Shown here: piece after piece, positions 22,865-34,701 of the stretch
Numbering within the stretch: position 1 is the first letter of the stretch
How the letters are laid out: each line of letters opens with the position of its first letter
Assembly (NCBI GenBank): GCA_037157565.1
Contig: JAZHRO010000013.1
Coordinates: 39,312,501-39,376,500, forward strand
Direction of reading: 5' to 3'
Source: Thalassia testudinum
Lineage: Eukaryota > Streptophyta > Magnoliopsida > Alismatales > Hydrocharitaceae
Length of the DNA stretch: 64,000 nucleotides
Program-made: the position numbers and the translations under genes
The notes under the pieces: model-generated
The model's database searches: none
Seen by the model: only the letters and a program-made list of their open reading frames with translations
What the model was told of the DNA's origin: nothing

Positions 22865-24502
22865 CTCCTACCATCCAGGGAAGGCCAACGTGGTGGCTGA
22901 CGCCTTGAGTCAGAGGGTGCCTGCCTACTTGGCCAGATTATAGGCACAAAGTTGGGGACTTATGGAGGAGTTGGTCAGTTGGCGACCCCGAGAGTCACAG
23001 GGGTATTGTGGGGCAATGACGGTGACACGATAGACGAGACCAGAGCTGATAGACCGCATCATCACAGGTCAGATGACCGATTCGTACCTGCAGTTGTTGC
23101 GAGACAGAGTGCTGTCAGGGGACCCAGGAGACTTCTCTTTTACGGGAGAGGTGATGCGCATGAGGGGAGATTTGTTCGTTCCCAGGGCCGAGGAGTTGTT
23201 GAGAGAGCTCCTGGCTGAGGCGCACGGGTCCAGGTTCACCATACATCCTGGGAACACGAAGATGTATCATGATCTAAGACATGACTTTTGGTGGAGAAAG
23301 ATGAAGTGGGATGTAGGTGAGTTTGTGCAGCAGTGTTTAGTGTGCCAGCAGGTGAAGGCCGAGCATCAGAGGCCTGTAAGGCCGTTGCATCCACTTCCTG
23401 TGCTAGAGTGGAAGTGAGAGAGCATCACCATGGACTTGGTGGTGGGTTTACCCGTTACCCAGCGAGGATACGACGTAGTCTGGGTGATAGTGGACAGGTT
23501 GACGAAAACGACACGATTCCTGCCGATCCAAGTAACTTTGGGACCAACACAGTTGGTAGAAAGGTATATTCGCGATATGGTACTTCTGCACGGAGTTCCG
23601 CGTGAGATTGTATCTGACCAAGATACCCATTTTATTTCGCAGTTTTGGGCCGAGTTTCAGTAGGCTTTGGGGACATGGTTGAGGTTCAGTACGGTGTACC
23701 ACCCCAGACGGACGGACAGTCAGAGCGCACTATATAGACACTTGAGGACCTTTTACGCACCTGTGTAGTAGACTGGAGGGGCTCTTGAGAGGAGCACCTA
23801 CCCCTGGCAGAGTTTGCATAAAATAACAGCTATCACTCGAGCATCGGTATGGCACCTTATGAGGTTCTGTACGACCGGAGTTGCATTGCACTCTTGAGTT
23901 GGGTTGAGGTAGGGACCAAGTGGGAGGTTGGCCCAAGGTTTACCCGGTAGGGTTAGGAGGTGATAGAGCAGATTCACAGACGACTTCGCATTGTCAGGAG
24001 CAGGTAGAAGAGTTATGCTGACCGGAGACGTAGGGAGGTGTAGTTCGAGGTTGGGGATCACGTCTTTCTTCGCGTTTCGCCCATGAAGGGCCTGCAGCAT
24101 TTTAGGGTGAAAGAGAAGCTTGCGTCGAGGTTTGTGGGGCCCTTTGAGGTTTTAGAGCAGGTAGGACCCGTTACTTACCAACTTGCCCTTCCTCCCCAGC
24201 TTTCTGGTGTGCATGACGTGTTCCACGTGTCCAACCTCAGGAAGTACTTCGACGATCCCAGTCACGTTCTGAGCCACGAGAGTAACGAGGTGGGTGACGA
24301 CTTGACCTATCTTGAGAGACCAGTACAGATACTAGACAGAGCTGTCCGAAGTTTGAGACGGAAGCAGGTACCCCTGATGAAGGTCATGTGGAGGAGCCAG
24401 CGGTACGAGGAGGCTACTTGGGAGCCTGAGGCGGCAATACAAGAGTGGTACCCGGATCTTTTCGAGGGTACGTCTTTTCGGACCGGCTTCAATTCTCTCT
24501 AA
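22865..24502 (+). pseudogene. Tekay integrase with chromodomain, copy 2
   Basis: Integrase inserts element cDNA; the C-terminal chromodomain targets chromatin. The zinc-binding part has HPGNTKMYHDLRHDFWW followed by CLVCQQVK (about 23240-23360). The core has DLVVGLP and VSDQDTHFIS. The last intact frame, 24083-24502, carries the chromodomain, with LDRAVRSLRRKQVP and EEATWEPEAAIQEWYPDLF, which identifies a chromovirus. Stops at 23415 (shared with copy 1) and about 23661, and others at 23700-24080, show it is dead. Confidence 0.88.
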
Positions 24503-24576
24503 GTTTGTTAGGCGTTTATATTCCTTTTCCGCACCCTAGTTAGCTCAAGTTTCAGGGACGAAACTTCCTTTAAGTT
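24503..24576 (+). other. 3' end and weak purine tract of Tekay copy 2
   Basis: Short sequence between the pol end and the LTR with AGGGACGAAACTTCCTTTAAG, where the purine tract of this lineage is expected; it is degraded. Confidence 0.5.
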
Positions 24577-26604
24577 TGTTATGATGTAAAGACTCGTTTT
24601 GTTTTGTGCCTTTTAAAACATCTAGATTGGCAGCCAGACGTCTGGAAATTGAAAAATCTGTATGCTGGGTCAGGTCTGCGCGATGGCTGCACGCAGACAA
24701 CCTTCCTTCTCTCTCTTCTTCTTTTCTCCTTCCTCGCTGAACCCTAACCGCCACTCCCTATATAAGAGCCCTCACCCATTCCTCCCCTCTCCACTCCCCC
24801 ACCACCCCCCTTCCTTCCTCTCCACTGCTGTGAGAGGGACGAGCGAGAGAGAGGGAGCAAGAGCAAGGAGCGAGGAGGAGAGGTGGCGTAAAGAGAGGAT
24901 GAGGAGGTTGAGCTAGCGAGCTTTGTGGGAGCTCGCCGGAGTGCGCACGGCCGCCGCGGCGGGTGCGGGAGGAGGAGAGTGTTGGGGAGTCGTCCCTGAC
25001 TTCCTGCTATAGTTGGAGTTGCAGACGAGAGGGAGGAGCCACAGTTGAGCGCGGCGGGAGGAGCGGGAGGTTGCTTTGATATTGGGATTTTTCCAGTGTC
25101 AGACGTCCGGACTGCCTTCCAGACGATGGGTTGGATGTCTGGTGACGACATCGGACGTTTGGAAGCAAGGTTTCAAGCAGGTACGCTCTTCTTGCAGTTA
25201 CGGCCATGCAGGCCGCAACGTAGAGCCGATTTGCTTGGCTAAAAGAGGGATTTGCTGCTCTGTCGCACGTAGGAGCAGCTTTGGGAAGGCATGCGGCACT
25301 CCCTCCCATGCGTTTTGGACGTCTGGACAACTTACTAGACGACCGGAGGCACTCCTAGACGACTGGAGGAGAGGTTGGATGTCTGGAGCTGTGTTCAATT
25401 GAGCAAGTAGGGGTCCTGGATGTCTGAGGTCGACGCAGGACCTTGAGGTGAGACCCTGGTGACTTTTAAGACGTGTGGCCCTTGTGCCAAACATCTGATT
25501 TGGTTCTATAGTTTTATTTTTGACCCGTTTAAGGTTCATTTGGGGTCTGTTTTACGCAAATGAGATATCTGTGTTTTCCTTGTGAGTTCCTCTACATGTT
25601 AGAAATCCTTATATACTATTTTGAACGTTCCATTATGGTATGTTCCTTGGTATATGACTTTGATCTGTTTGGTGTTCGGGGCTTGCAGAGGCACGTGAGT
25701 CTGCCATTCGAGCCCCCAGTACCCCCAGATTATTTGGTAGAGTGGTTTCCCCCTGTTTTATTTATAAAACATGAATGCAATTATGAAAATTGGAAAACTA
25801 AAAACCTAAGATGTAGCATGAATCCCAGGACGAGAAACAGTTGCACTGTTTGTATGCGTGTTTGAGATTGCAGTCATAAATTAATGAGTAGAATTGTAAA
25901 CAATTGCCTGTTAATAAATACGTGCTGCCTGTTGGAATTTGAAATGCCGGTGCTAGTTAGACAGTTACCTGTGATATCACTTGTTGCATATGTTAATTTG
26001 TGGAAATATGAGCTGCATGTGTACAATACGAGAATAGAATTGCGAATGATGAAACCTGGTATGGAATAATATGGTGAATATGAGCATGAACTCTACGGGG
26101 AATTAGGAGTAGAGCTCCTGTAAATGAATGGAAGGATCTGAAAATGTGAGTGGGAAGTGTGCTGGCCCTTGAGTACGTGGTACCAAGGAGAGCGACTGTC
26201 CCCTGTTTAGTGTAGAGTGGAGCTAGTCGCCCTTGGATTGGGACCCGGGGTTAGGATTTGCTACTCTACACCGACTTCTGTTGACCCTCACGTACACTGT
26301 ACTGGGGAGAGCTACTAGTGTAGGGAGAGAACTAGCCACCCTACGGGGCATGGGGTTCAGCTAGCTGCCCTATACCGACTTGTTAGGCCCACTGGGCAAA
26401 TCGGGGTAGTCAGACGAGGGTGCGCGGATTGTAGAGGGGCGAGACCCCTGTTTGGTTCTGAGGGGCCAAACCCCTGTTATTGAGATGGCTAGGCCCTATA
26501 CTGTTCTGTGTTGTACTTTGGGCGTACCCGCTAGCGGAAACGACTGACCGCGTGCTAGTGCGGGGTAGTTACCCGTGCGCTTATCGCACGTGCCGTAATC
26601 ACCC
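24577..26604 (+). repeat. 3' LTR of Tekay copy 2, 3' end missing
   Basis: Starts TGTTATGATG and follows the sense order of the family LTR. It stops at about 26604 (CCGTAATCACCC), about 0.7 kb short of the end, where foldback-element sequence begins. Frames inside it (for example 24744-25151 minus) are shadows. Confidence 0.85.
24759..24766 (+). promoter_or_regulatory. Probable TATA box of Tekay LTR
   Basis: TATATAAG in a pyrimidine-rich context about 180 bp into the LTR, comparable to the ATATAAAA in solo LTR 2 (13678-13685, minus). Confidence 0.6.
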
Positions 26605-27130
26605 ATTTTAAGTGACTAAAACAAATGCGCCCTTAGGGTTTAAGGTTTATACTAAAGACTAAACCCTAAAACTTAAGGTAAAAAATCACATTTCAAGTGA
26701 ATAATCACTTCTTATACGTGAAATCACTTTCCATAAACCTAATCTCTAAATCCTAAATTTTAAACACATAGGTCAAAATCACTTTGTAGAGGTGAAGTCA
26801 CCCTTGGAATAGTTTTACACCGATCCAAAATGTGATTTCACCACTGCAAAGATACCTTAGAAAAATTTATCACTAGTGCAAACTCACTTAAAGTAATTTA
26901 TCACTGGTGTAAAGTTATTTATCACATGTATATTTTTTATTGCAGTAATTTGATAATTTTTTTAAATGTGATAGGATCATTATGTAATAAATCTTATATT
27001 TTTTTATTTTTTTACATTAAATATTAATTATCAAGTACACCTACATTTACAGCATTGTAATGTAGAAGAATAACATACACAACTTTCTCCGCATTAACTT
27101 TTATGTCGATATCTACATTTTTCTACATTT
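26605..27130 (-). repeat. Foldback (palindromic) element, truncated copy
   Basis: Reverse complement resembles 33290-33720 over its whole length, with blocks such as GTGATTTTTNACCTT, TTTAGGGTTTAG and TTGATAATTNATATTTAATGTAAA. It reaches just past the palindrome centre, then meets the broken Tekay LTR. No ORF. Confidence 0.65.
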
Positions 27131-27324
27131 TAGCTAGATTTTATATGACCGCAAGATGCAACACATCTCTTGGCTACAATTTTGGCGGCAAATTATGCTG
27201 GAGCTTTTGCTCTCAACGTGCTCAAACATCCGAAAATTTGGGCGATGGGAATTTTCTTTATTATCATTATATTTTAATCCTAAAATGACTTTTTCTTCCA
27301 TTTTGGGTACACAAACACCCTCTA

Positions 27325-27590
27325 AGGTAGTGTTTCTTTCGTGAGATGAATGTTATAAATTGTAAATTTGACGGATATGTTGGTTTTATTTTTGGAAGGA
27401 TAAATAAAAATGTTTAGAAAGATAAGTAAATGTATTATCTCACAAGAAAAGTAACAGGCTTATCTCATCGCTTTTCCTTAAAATAAATTTATCTCAAAAA
27501 TTTTTTCCCTTGTCTCAGATAATTTTATCCCAAGATTTTTAAAATTTGTCAAATAAGAGGTACGTGATCATTTCCTGGGAAACAAGTAGA
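27325..27590. repeat. Possible MITE-like sequence
   Basis: AT-rich 265 bp with imperfect inverted ends (TAGTGTTTCTTTCGTGAGATGA against the complement of TCATTTCCTGGGAAACAAGTA) and internal inverted TTATCTCA-type blocks. No clear target duplication was found. Confidence 0.3.
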
Positions 27591-28173
27591 GTCAAGGGTG
27601 AATTACATGTTTAAGTATTTTTTGTTCCAGTGTAATGCGGTATGCAGAAAACATATTATTCAACAAAGACGACGTCAGCAAATGTCCAAGAGAATAACAA
27701 TTTACTGGTACGGACAGTTCGGCCAGGAACAAAAAATTTAAGAAAATATTTGTGGCTGAATAATTTTGACCGGAAAAAAAAAAAAGTAATCCCAATTTTT
27801 TCATGCCATATATAAAGATTCATCGTGACCTACCTAGAATAAGTTGAAGAAGGCAGAAGCATCTGACTGCGACTTTCCTATTTTTTTACAGGGAGGAGGG
27901 GTAGAAATAGACATAAATTTTAGCTTACCATTTCGGTTTCTCCGAAGGAGATTCCACCATCAGGAATTTGTCCGGTTCCTATTTGGCCTTCCTCCGGAAT
28001 ATCCACCCGCTGACGTTGAGTCGGTCGGATGTGAGGTGCCGTTTTTTCTGTGGTTGATGGCGCCCAAAATTTTAGTAGCCATGCAACGAAATTAACCGTA
28101 TTTCCCAACACGGCCATCAGATTCTTGGGGAACACAAGTGTTAGGATAAGACAAAGGGAAAGATTGTCAACGG

Positions 28174-28205
<32 letters not shown>

Positions 28206-31200
28206 AAACTTTCATGCAGGGAAAGAACATAGTACAACATGATGCAGCCTGACAAAAGGCAAAGAGAGAAAGATGAGTCATAAACCCTCGTGAAGAGGGG
28301 AATGATTCTCTCCGTACAAATGGGAGGATTCCTCAGAGAAGAAGATAAAATCATAAATAAAGGAAAATAAAAAATATGAGATATAACAAAGAAGACATCT
28401 AAAAGTACTAAAGTTCTAGTCGCACGCATGTAACACAGTTAAGTAAGTAGAGCTGCAACTTCATATTTATAGAAAAGTGATTGCGTAATTAAGAGAGAAT
28501 CTTAGCAATCACATCGATTTATACAATTGAAAAATATGAAAGAAAGTGAAACTTGAACAAAGTGGGGAAGTTTTCCACGTGAAGGAGTTTTGTTGTCACA
28601 CATGACCTCAAATAGCAACAAAAAGTAAGTTGTAACTATGGAAGGTGGATCTTGAACATCATGGAACATTGATTAAGAAGCAATAAGAGGATGATGAGGG
28701 GGATGAAATCTACAGCTTGTGAACAAGAAATACGAGACGTTCGCATATCAGTTGGGAGTTCGACAGAGATCTTCCGCATGAGCTACTACTAGATCATTTG
28801 AAAACCTAGCAACAACGTCGATGCGGCACGATCAGTAAGCATCACTAGCAGCAAAAGTTGTGAAATCCCCATGATGTGCACCATCAAGACCCATTATCAA
28901 GTCACACACCACCACCGCAACGTGCACCTGCGAGCTTCACCGAAGCACTGTAGGCGACGAATCAAGTGCCACCACCGCAAGCACCATTGTCGTTCAGTGA
29001 AAACACCACCGGTGAGCAACGTCGACGACAAAGCACTACCACAAGGCAACAAAGGGTGAGGCGGAACCAGCAATAGCATCATCATAGGATGAAGCCATTG
29101 AGCAACAAAGATGAAGGGGAGGTGGAGTAGGGGTGAAAATGAGGGAGGAAGGGGAAGCGTGTCCCCGACTAATGCAAAGCAGTTGACTGGGGCTTGACAA
29201 CAAGTTAGAAATGGTTAGGGTAAAGCGAAATCAAAAGAGGGCAAAAGGGAACCAGTGTTTCGGCCATGCAATTTCCTAAGCTCATTCTTCCATTCGTAAT
29301 GGTGCATGAATAGTGGATCACTGTATAGTTTGCCCCGCACGATTCATACATGGTTAAACAAGCTATATATAATATGATTTGGCGTGTTATGTCATTCATT
29401 TATTTCTTTCAAACACTGTTTCTTTAATTTTTGTTTTTTAAATGTTTTTGACCTCTCTATGTCCTCTCACCCTCCGTCGCGTCTCTCATGTCTCTCTAAA
29501 GCAACCTATGAAACCTTACTATAGTTTGGGTATAATAAATATATGAATCTCACCTCATTAAAATAACACATTACTTATGTCATTTTTTAATTATATTAAT
29601 ATTTATGTTATAGTAAAATTCCACAAGCGCCAAACTTACTTATATACATAATAAATAAGGATACGAAAAATCTATTGTCATTGCTTATATTTCCTATGTA
29701 TTCATACTAGGCTAGTTATGTTAGGCTTAAATATGATAACAGATAAAAAAATATTTTTGTTAATTTATTATTATTTACATTCTCATAATTATTATAATAG
29801 ATATACCTCTAAATTCATTTGAAAGAACAACTGCCTGTAAAAATTCAATAAGTATTGGCATCTCTGAGGATTTTCTAATTCTAACTATTGATGGAAAAGT
29901 GTATGTGCTCAAGAGCTCTAGGATCATTGATGTTCTCCTTTTAAAATTAAGATTCAAGAATTTTTTATCTTTGATTGCCGTAGTCTTTTGTGTATTAAAA
30001 TTTTGACTTTAAAACTTACGTAGAAAAACACAGGCAGAAAAATAGTAGACACTAGGAGAGCACATTTTGCGGAATAGGAAAAATAATACGTGATCATATT
30101 TGCCCCCAACGAGAAATTAAATTAGAGGGAAAAGGAAATGAATTACTGGGGATGTGGTATGACAGTGGAACCAATGCCCCTAATTCTTGGAATCATTTTT
30201 TTCCGATGAAATCTCTTCCACCGTTTATCTTTTCCCTTTCTGCAAAGCCGTTCGTACGTGATGCTGTTCTACTTAATTTCGATAATCTTATTTATTCCCA
30301 TCTGGCACGCTTTGGTGATGTAATTTTAACGTCGGTCCTAATCCCCACACCAATGTTCGATTGGTATTTTCAACTTGTAAGCAACATTGAGTAGAGTACA
30401 TGTGTTGTGGTAGAGAGTTCGTTCTTGAAGATGCCAGAGGGAAAGTGTTGAGGAGGAAGAATGGCGGAATAGAAGAACAGTGTATGCCAGAGGGAGAGAG
30501 AGAATCGTTGATTAGGCGGACAAGGAAGTTACGATACTTTAATCCATTTACATGTGATGGGATAGGAAAAACACAAACATGTCATAATCTTGAAATATAG
30601 GCATGAATGCTATAGCATATCAATAATATATGCACCACTGGTGCTACAACGCACATGCAAAGCTGCTTATGTGAATGATTTTGTTTCTACCTTTCCGAAC
30701 AGCTCTTGAAAAGATACGCCAAAATTCATGAGGTTGTAGCACATCCACTTTATCCAACAATTCTACATAAATCGTTACAAATGAGAGTACAGATAAGAAT
30801 ACGGAGACCAAGGCTCCCAATTTTTTCATCTTCTTCCAAGCCATTCTTCTTTTTCCCCTCCATTCCATCTATTAATTGTGCAATTACTTGCATCCAACTC
30901 AATAACACGAGAGGAATTAAGCACATACCGGTGTCCATCGGATTACGAACAACGAGCTTATTCCCATGTACATGAACTTCGATCCGGAGCTCTTATGCTC
31001 GAACATGCCTAAGCTGAACTTACCCGAAGTAGGCTCAACCGACCTTCAGTCCTTGTGAGCAAAGGAGCCCACACCATGTCGCATTACATAGGAGGAAGTG
31101 CCCAAACACCATTCTCAAGTCAAGCTTTGGTTCGGATGAACGAGCCCTCAAAGTGAATCGAACTCGAACGTTTCCGTAAATTCTTCTAAAACTTCAAGTG

Positions 31201-31753
31201 GCCGAGAAACACACATATCTTTCGCGATCACAGCATCATCTCTAACTTACACAACGTCCATCAAATCCCTACCTCCTTCAGAAGGAAACCAAACATGAAA
31301 AAAAGGCGGAAACATGAAATCTTTGAAATAAAAAATCGAAAATCCAATTGCCAAGACTTGCGGTAACAACCCAATGATTGCTAAAAGAAAGTCATCCGAT
31401 ATCTAATCACAGCACACCAAAGATCTCATCCTGTACTCTTCCCCGAAACATTCGCTCACGAAACACCAAAGACGTGCCCGAATGGTTGGGACTCTGACCT
31501 CTTCGATCTCATCCGGGATTGTGTGCGTGTGGGAGTCATATTCTTCCCAATTTACCATGAGATTATATTTCGTAAGTTCTGGGTCATTAAAAAATAAAAA
31601 AAAAGAAATAGGAAAAGACTACAAAAACACGCACGCACACACACGGAGCACACAAAAAACAAAGGACGCTCACCGAAGCTTCTCTCTGTCTTAGTGTCCA
31701 TATCTATCGTTCTAAAGTTACATCTATTCCTTTTTTTTTTTTTTTTTTGCAGG
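27591..31753. other. Host intergenic sequence, no gene recognised
   Basis: AT-rich, no frame above about 170 codons and none with recognisable motifs. A (TA)n microsatellite lies at 28173-28202, and a CACCACCGCAA-rich patch at 28910-28990 gives only a low-complexity frame. Part of 30950-31200 could be decayed repeat DNA, but I cannot identify it. This is the 3' flank of the SAUR gene. Confidence 0.5.
28173..28202. repeat. (TA)n microsatellite
   Basis: About 15 perfect TA units. Confidence 0.95.
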
Positions 31754-31784
31754 TACATATATTTTAATTTATATCTAACTCTCC
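31754..31784 (-). promoter_or_regulatory. Possible DST-like element in the SAUR 3' UTR
   Basis: On the gene strand, GGAGA, a short spacer, AGATATAA and then ATATGTA lie 14-44 bp after the stop. SAUR transcripts often carry a DST instability element built from GGA, ATAGAT and GTA blocks. Spacing and sequence fit only loosely. Confidence 0.3.
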
Positions 31785-31797
31785 ATGTATTTTTACG

Positions 31798-32283
31798 TCA
31801 CGACAACCAAGACCTGTTCTTGCCATGGCACTTCCCTCCGGCAGGAGGAGCGGCGGCGGCGGCAGCCACGCGGGTGCGGACGCTCTCGAAGTCGGAGACG
31901 GGGCACGGGAGGGTGATGCCGCCGGGGTGGTGGAAGCCGAACTCCCTCTCCGCCTCCTGCAGTAGCTCGGCGAAGAGCGGGTGGTTGAAGTGCACCACCG
32001 GCACCACGAACCTCGCTGCAACCTCCCCCTCCTTCCCCACGTACACCACAAGGTGCCCCTTCGGCGGCGCCGCCGACTTTGGCCTCTTCTTCTCCTCCAC
32101 CGCCTTCGATCTCTTATCGCCGGAGCACAGCCGCCGGCACCACCCGAGGAGGCCACGTCGACTCTCTTCGCCAAGGCGGACGGTTGGGAGTCGCCGCCTC
32201 CTGCGGAAGAGGAGGAAGAGGAGGCGGCGGCGGCAGAGGTGGACGACCCTGCTGCCTAGGCGGACCCCGCGGAGGCGCTTCAT
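31798..32283 (-). CDS. SAUR family auxin-responsive protein
   Basis: Single-exon ORF of 161 residues from ATG at 32283 to TGA at 31798, the only convincing host gene here. SAUR proteins are small auxin-induced regulators; many inhibit PP2C.D phosphatases and so promote plasma-membrane proton pumping and cell expansion. The SAUR domain spans about residues 75-136: KGHLVVYVG, RFVVPVVHFNHPLFAELLQEAE, EFGFHHPGGITLPC. The N-terminus (1-70) is unusually Arg/Leu-rich (RRRLLFLLFRRRRR), and the tail has an Ala run and ends KCHGKNRSWLS. Length is above the usual 90-120 residues, fitting the longer SAUR36/71-like class; exact subgroup is uncertain. The GC-rich coding region contrasts with the AT-rich flanks. 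The frame is intact with no sign of decay. Antisense frames over it are shadows. Confidence 0.93.
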   Translation of the reverse strand: MKRLRGVRLGSRVVHLCRRRLLFLLFRRRRRLPTVRLGEESRRGLLGWCRRLCSGDKRSKAVEEKKRPKSAAPPKGHLVVYVGKEGEVAARFVVPVVHFNHPLFAELLQEAEREFGFHHPGGITLPCPVSDFESVRTRVAAAAAAPPAGGKCHGKNRSWLS

Positions 32284-32391
32284 GCGCGGGGATGCGGAAA
32301 AAGGTCGGAGGGATTTTTTCTAGTGGACTGGAGAAGAGTAGAGAGCAATCGATGATGGGTTGTTGTTGTTCTCGGAGGAAGAGAGGGGAGG

Positions 32392-32395
<4 letters not shown>

Positions 32396-32432
<37 letters not shown>
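32396..32432 (-). promoter_or_regulatory. (TA)n tract at the SAUR core promoter position
   Basis: 37 bp of alternating TA ending TATAAACTCC on the gene strand, 113 bp before the ATG. It sits where a TATA box and short 5' UTR would be expected, so it probably serves as the TATA element and may vary in length between individuals. Confidence 0.6.
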
Positions 32433-32435
<3 letters not shown>

Positions 32436-33289
32436 AATTAATAATGGAGAGGAAGGGTCGTGATAAGTAGAGAGTAGTGAGGGAGGAAGGCGGGTACGGT
32501 ACGGAGGTGCATGTGGGGAAGGTGGTGATGTACTGAAGAGGAAGAGGAAGAAAAAGCGACAGGGGAGAAAGAGGAAGGAAAGATCTGAGGGTTGTGGAAA
32601 CTGAAGGGGTTTCTACCGCATAAATATCGTTTTCTGGACATCTTCAATTTTGTGCGCATGCGAATATTTTGGATAAATGGGTAATTTTACTCAACGTTAA
32701 CTGCGTGAAATGCAATATTCGCATGGTCGGCGGGTTGCATGCGAATATTTCTTTTTTTCTTTTATTTTTTTCTTCTGTATTCTTTATGCTTTACATTATT
32801 TACGTGGATGGGTCGGCACACGTGGTGTGATCTTGGGCCGGTGACGTATAGATGCCCTTCTTCTCGTAATAATTGGCGGTGGTGCAGACCGATTGGATAA
32901 ATCCAGAAATCGACCCAATCAGGTCTCGGATTTTTCACCGAATTCATCTCTAGCTCATTGCCATGCATAAATGTCTCTAGGGATGAGCAATTGGTGGCCC
33001 TTGAGGATTCAGCCCGACCGAAATTTATTTAATAAATAGGTTGAAAAGATTTTTTAAAATTTAATTTAAAATAAACTTTTTTACTAAATTCAACTTAAAC
33101 CCAAGCAAAAGAGGCTCAAAAAGTAAAATGAGGCTCAATGAAATTTAATTTAATTCATAGGTACATGGGTAATAAAAATGATTCAAATACTTGCATTTTA
33201 AAAGTTTTTTGTTGAATATCTACTTATATAGCATACGAGAAGTCAACTAAATGTAATTAAGTAGGGAAAAATTATAATAAAAGGTAATC
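32433..33289. other. SAUR upstream region, no other gene
   Basis: First 200 bp GA-rich, then AT-rich. Repeated GCATGCGAATATT-like words occur at about 32655-32745. No coding frame. No clear TGTCTC auxin response element was picked out by eye. Confidence 0.45.
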
Positions 33290-34040
33290 AAAAAGTAGAA
33301 AAATGTAGATTGTGATGGAAAAAGTGACGTAGTTACTGTTTTCGTACTTTACACAGCATTGAGAATGTTGGTCTACTTGATAATTGATATTTAATGTAAA
33401 GAAATAAAAAACATAATCTTGTTACGTGATAGTTTCCACCACATTTTAAAAAATTATCACACTACTTTAACATAAAAAATACACAGGTGATAAAAAATTT
33501 TGCACCTGTAATAAATTATTCAAAGGGTAGTTTCGCTTATCCAAAGTGATCATGCACCTGTTTAAAGTGATTTTAACCTTTGAGTTTAGGGTTTAAGTTT
33601 ATGAAAAGTGATTGCACTTATGAGAAGTGATTTTTCGCTTAAAAGTTGAATTTTCACCTTGGGGTTTAGGGTCTAGGATTTAGGGCTTAGGATTTAGCGA
33701 ACCCTAAAGACTAAATCCTAAACCCTAAGGTGAAAAATCACCTTTTAAGCGTAAAATCACTTATCATATTTGAGGAAACATTTGAAATTTAATTTTGTGC
33801 TGGTGCAAAAAAATATTATATCGATGTAAAATTGTTCAAAGTAAGGTGTAATCTTACTTTACACCCGTGCAAAAAAATATTACACAAGTGTAAAGTAGTT
33901 TAAAGTAAGGTACAATCTTACTTTACACCCGTGCAAAAAATATTACATCGGTGTAAAGTAGTTTAAAGTAAAATTGCACCGGTGAAATCTTACTTTGAAC
34001 CTGTGCAAAATTTTTTTGAAGGTGTAAAGCGATTTTACAC
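33290..34040. repeat. Foldback element with palindromic arms
   Basis: The two halves are imperfect reverse complements around a centre near 33690 (GGATTTAGGGCTTAGGATTT, then AACCCTAAAGACTAAATCC). The right arm holds a tandem repeat of about 68 bp (33850-33985) built from ACTTTACACCCGTGCAAAA and GTGTAAAGTAGTTTAAAGTAA. The left arm is homologous, in inverted orientation, to 26605-27130. No ORF; autonomous source unknown. Confidence 0.65.
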
Positions 34041-34149
34041 AACCACTCACCCCTATGAAAGTGGTTTGTTGTTGGTTTCAATAATAGTGGATTCCACCAC
34101 GTGTCAGCACTTTTTTTGTATAAAAAGGAGGGAGGGACCACATTTACAG

Positions 34150-34670
34150 CCTTTAGTAGAAAAATGTACTGTTTGCAACGGAAATTTTCAACCGTTCAAG
34201 TAACGGTTGACAATAATGTTATTCTCGACCATTTTAATAGGAACAGTTGCAATAAGTCCGGTCATTAACTTTGTCATCTACAAAACAGTCGAGGAGGTTG
34301 AGACTATTATCGACCATTATAAATGGTAGAGAATAAAAATTTACTCGATCGTTGCTATATAATCGGTCGAGGATAAATGAAATCCTCGACTGTGCAATAC
34401 ATAACGGTCGAAAAAGTGAAGCATAATTAAGACATCTAGTTAGCATCATTGTTGATCGTTTCTAACAGTCGAGAATAATAATATAGTCGATCATTTCCAT
34501 ATTAATGGTTGACGATAATGATTTCATAACCTGCCAATGCAGAAGGGCAAATTTTCAAAGTCTATCGTCAACCGTTCCACCTTAACGGTCGGAAAAAGGA
34601 GTTATACCCGATCGTTATTAACGGTCGGTAATAAGTATATCATCGACCGTTTATTAGGAATGTCAAGAAT
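34150..34670. repeat. CACTA-like subterminal repeat block
   Basis: About 18 variants of AACGGTCGA / TCGACCGTT in both orientations within 520 bp, beginning next to AGTAGAAAAATGTACTGTTTGCAACGG, which resembles a decayed CACTA terminus (CACTACTAGAAAAA-type). Subterminal arrays bound by transposase are typical of CACTA elements. The outer CACTA bases are not intact and the partner end was not found. Confidence 0.4.
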
Positions 34671-34701
34671 GTTGAGTTAAATCCCTAGCGTAGACTCGAC
34701 T

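Noticed and set aside
28871..29085. His/Arg-rich and complementary frames in the host island
   Set aside because: Derived from CACCACCGCAA repeats; no homology signature.
31694..32323. 209-codon plus-strand frame opposite the SAUR gene
   Set aside because: Shadow of the GC-rich SAUR coding strand; no recognisable domain.
33570..33735. CCCTAAA/TTTAGGG words suggesting interstitial telomere repeat
   Set aside because: Only isolated degenerate copies forming the centre of the foldback element; no tandem array.
26605..34040. The SAUR island as one large transposon with terminal inverted repeats
   Set aside because: The right copy is a self-contained palindromic element and the left copy is truncated; no target duplication or transposase supports a single unit.
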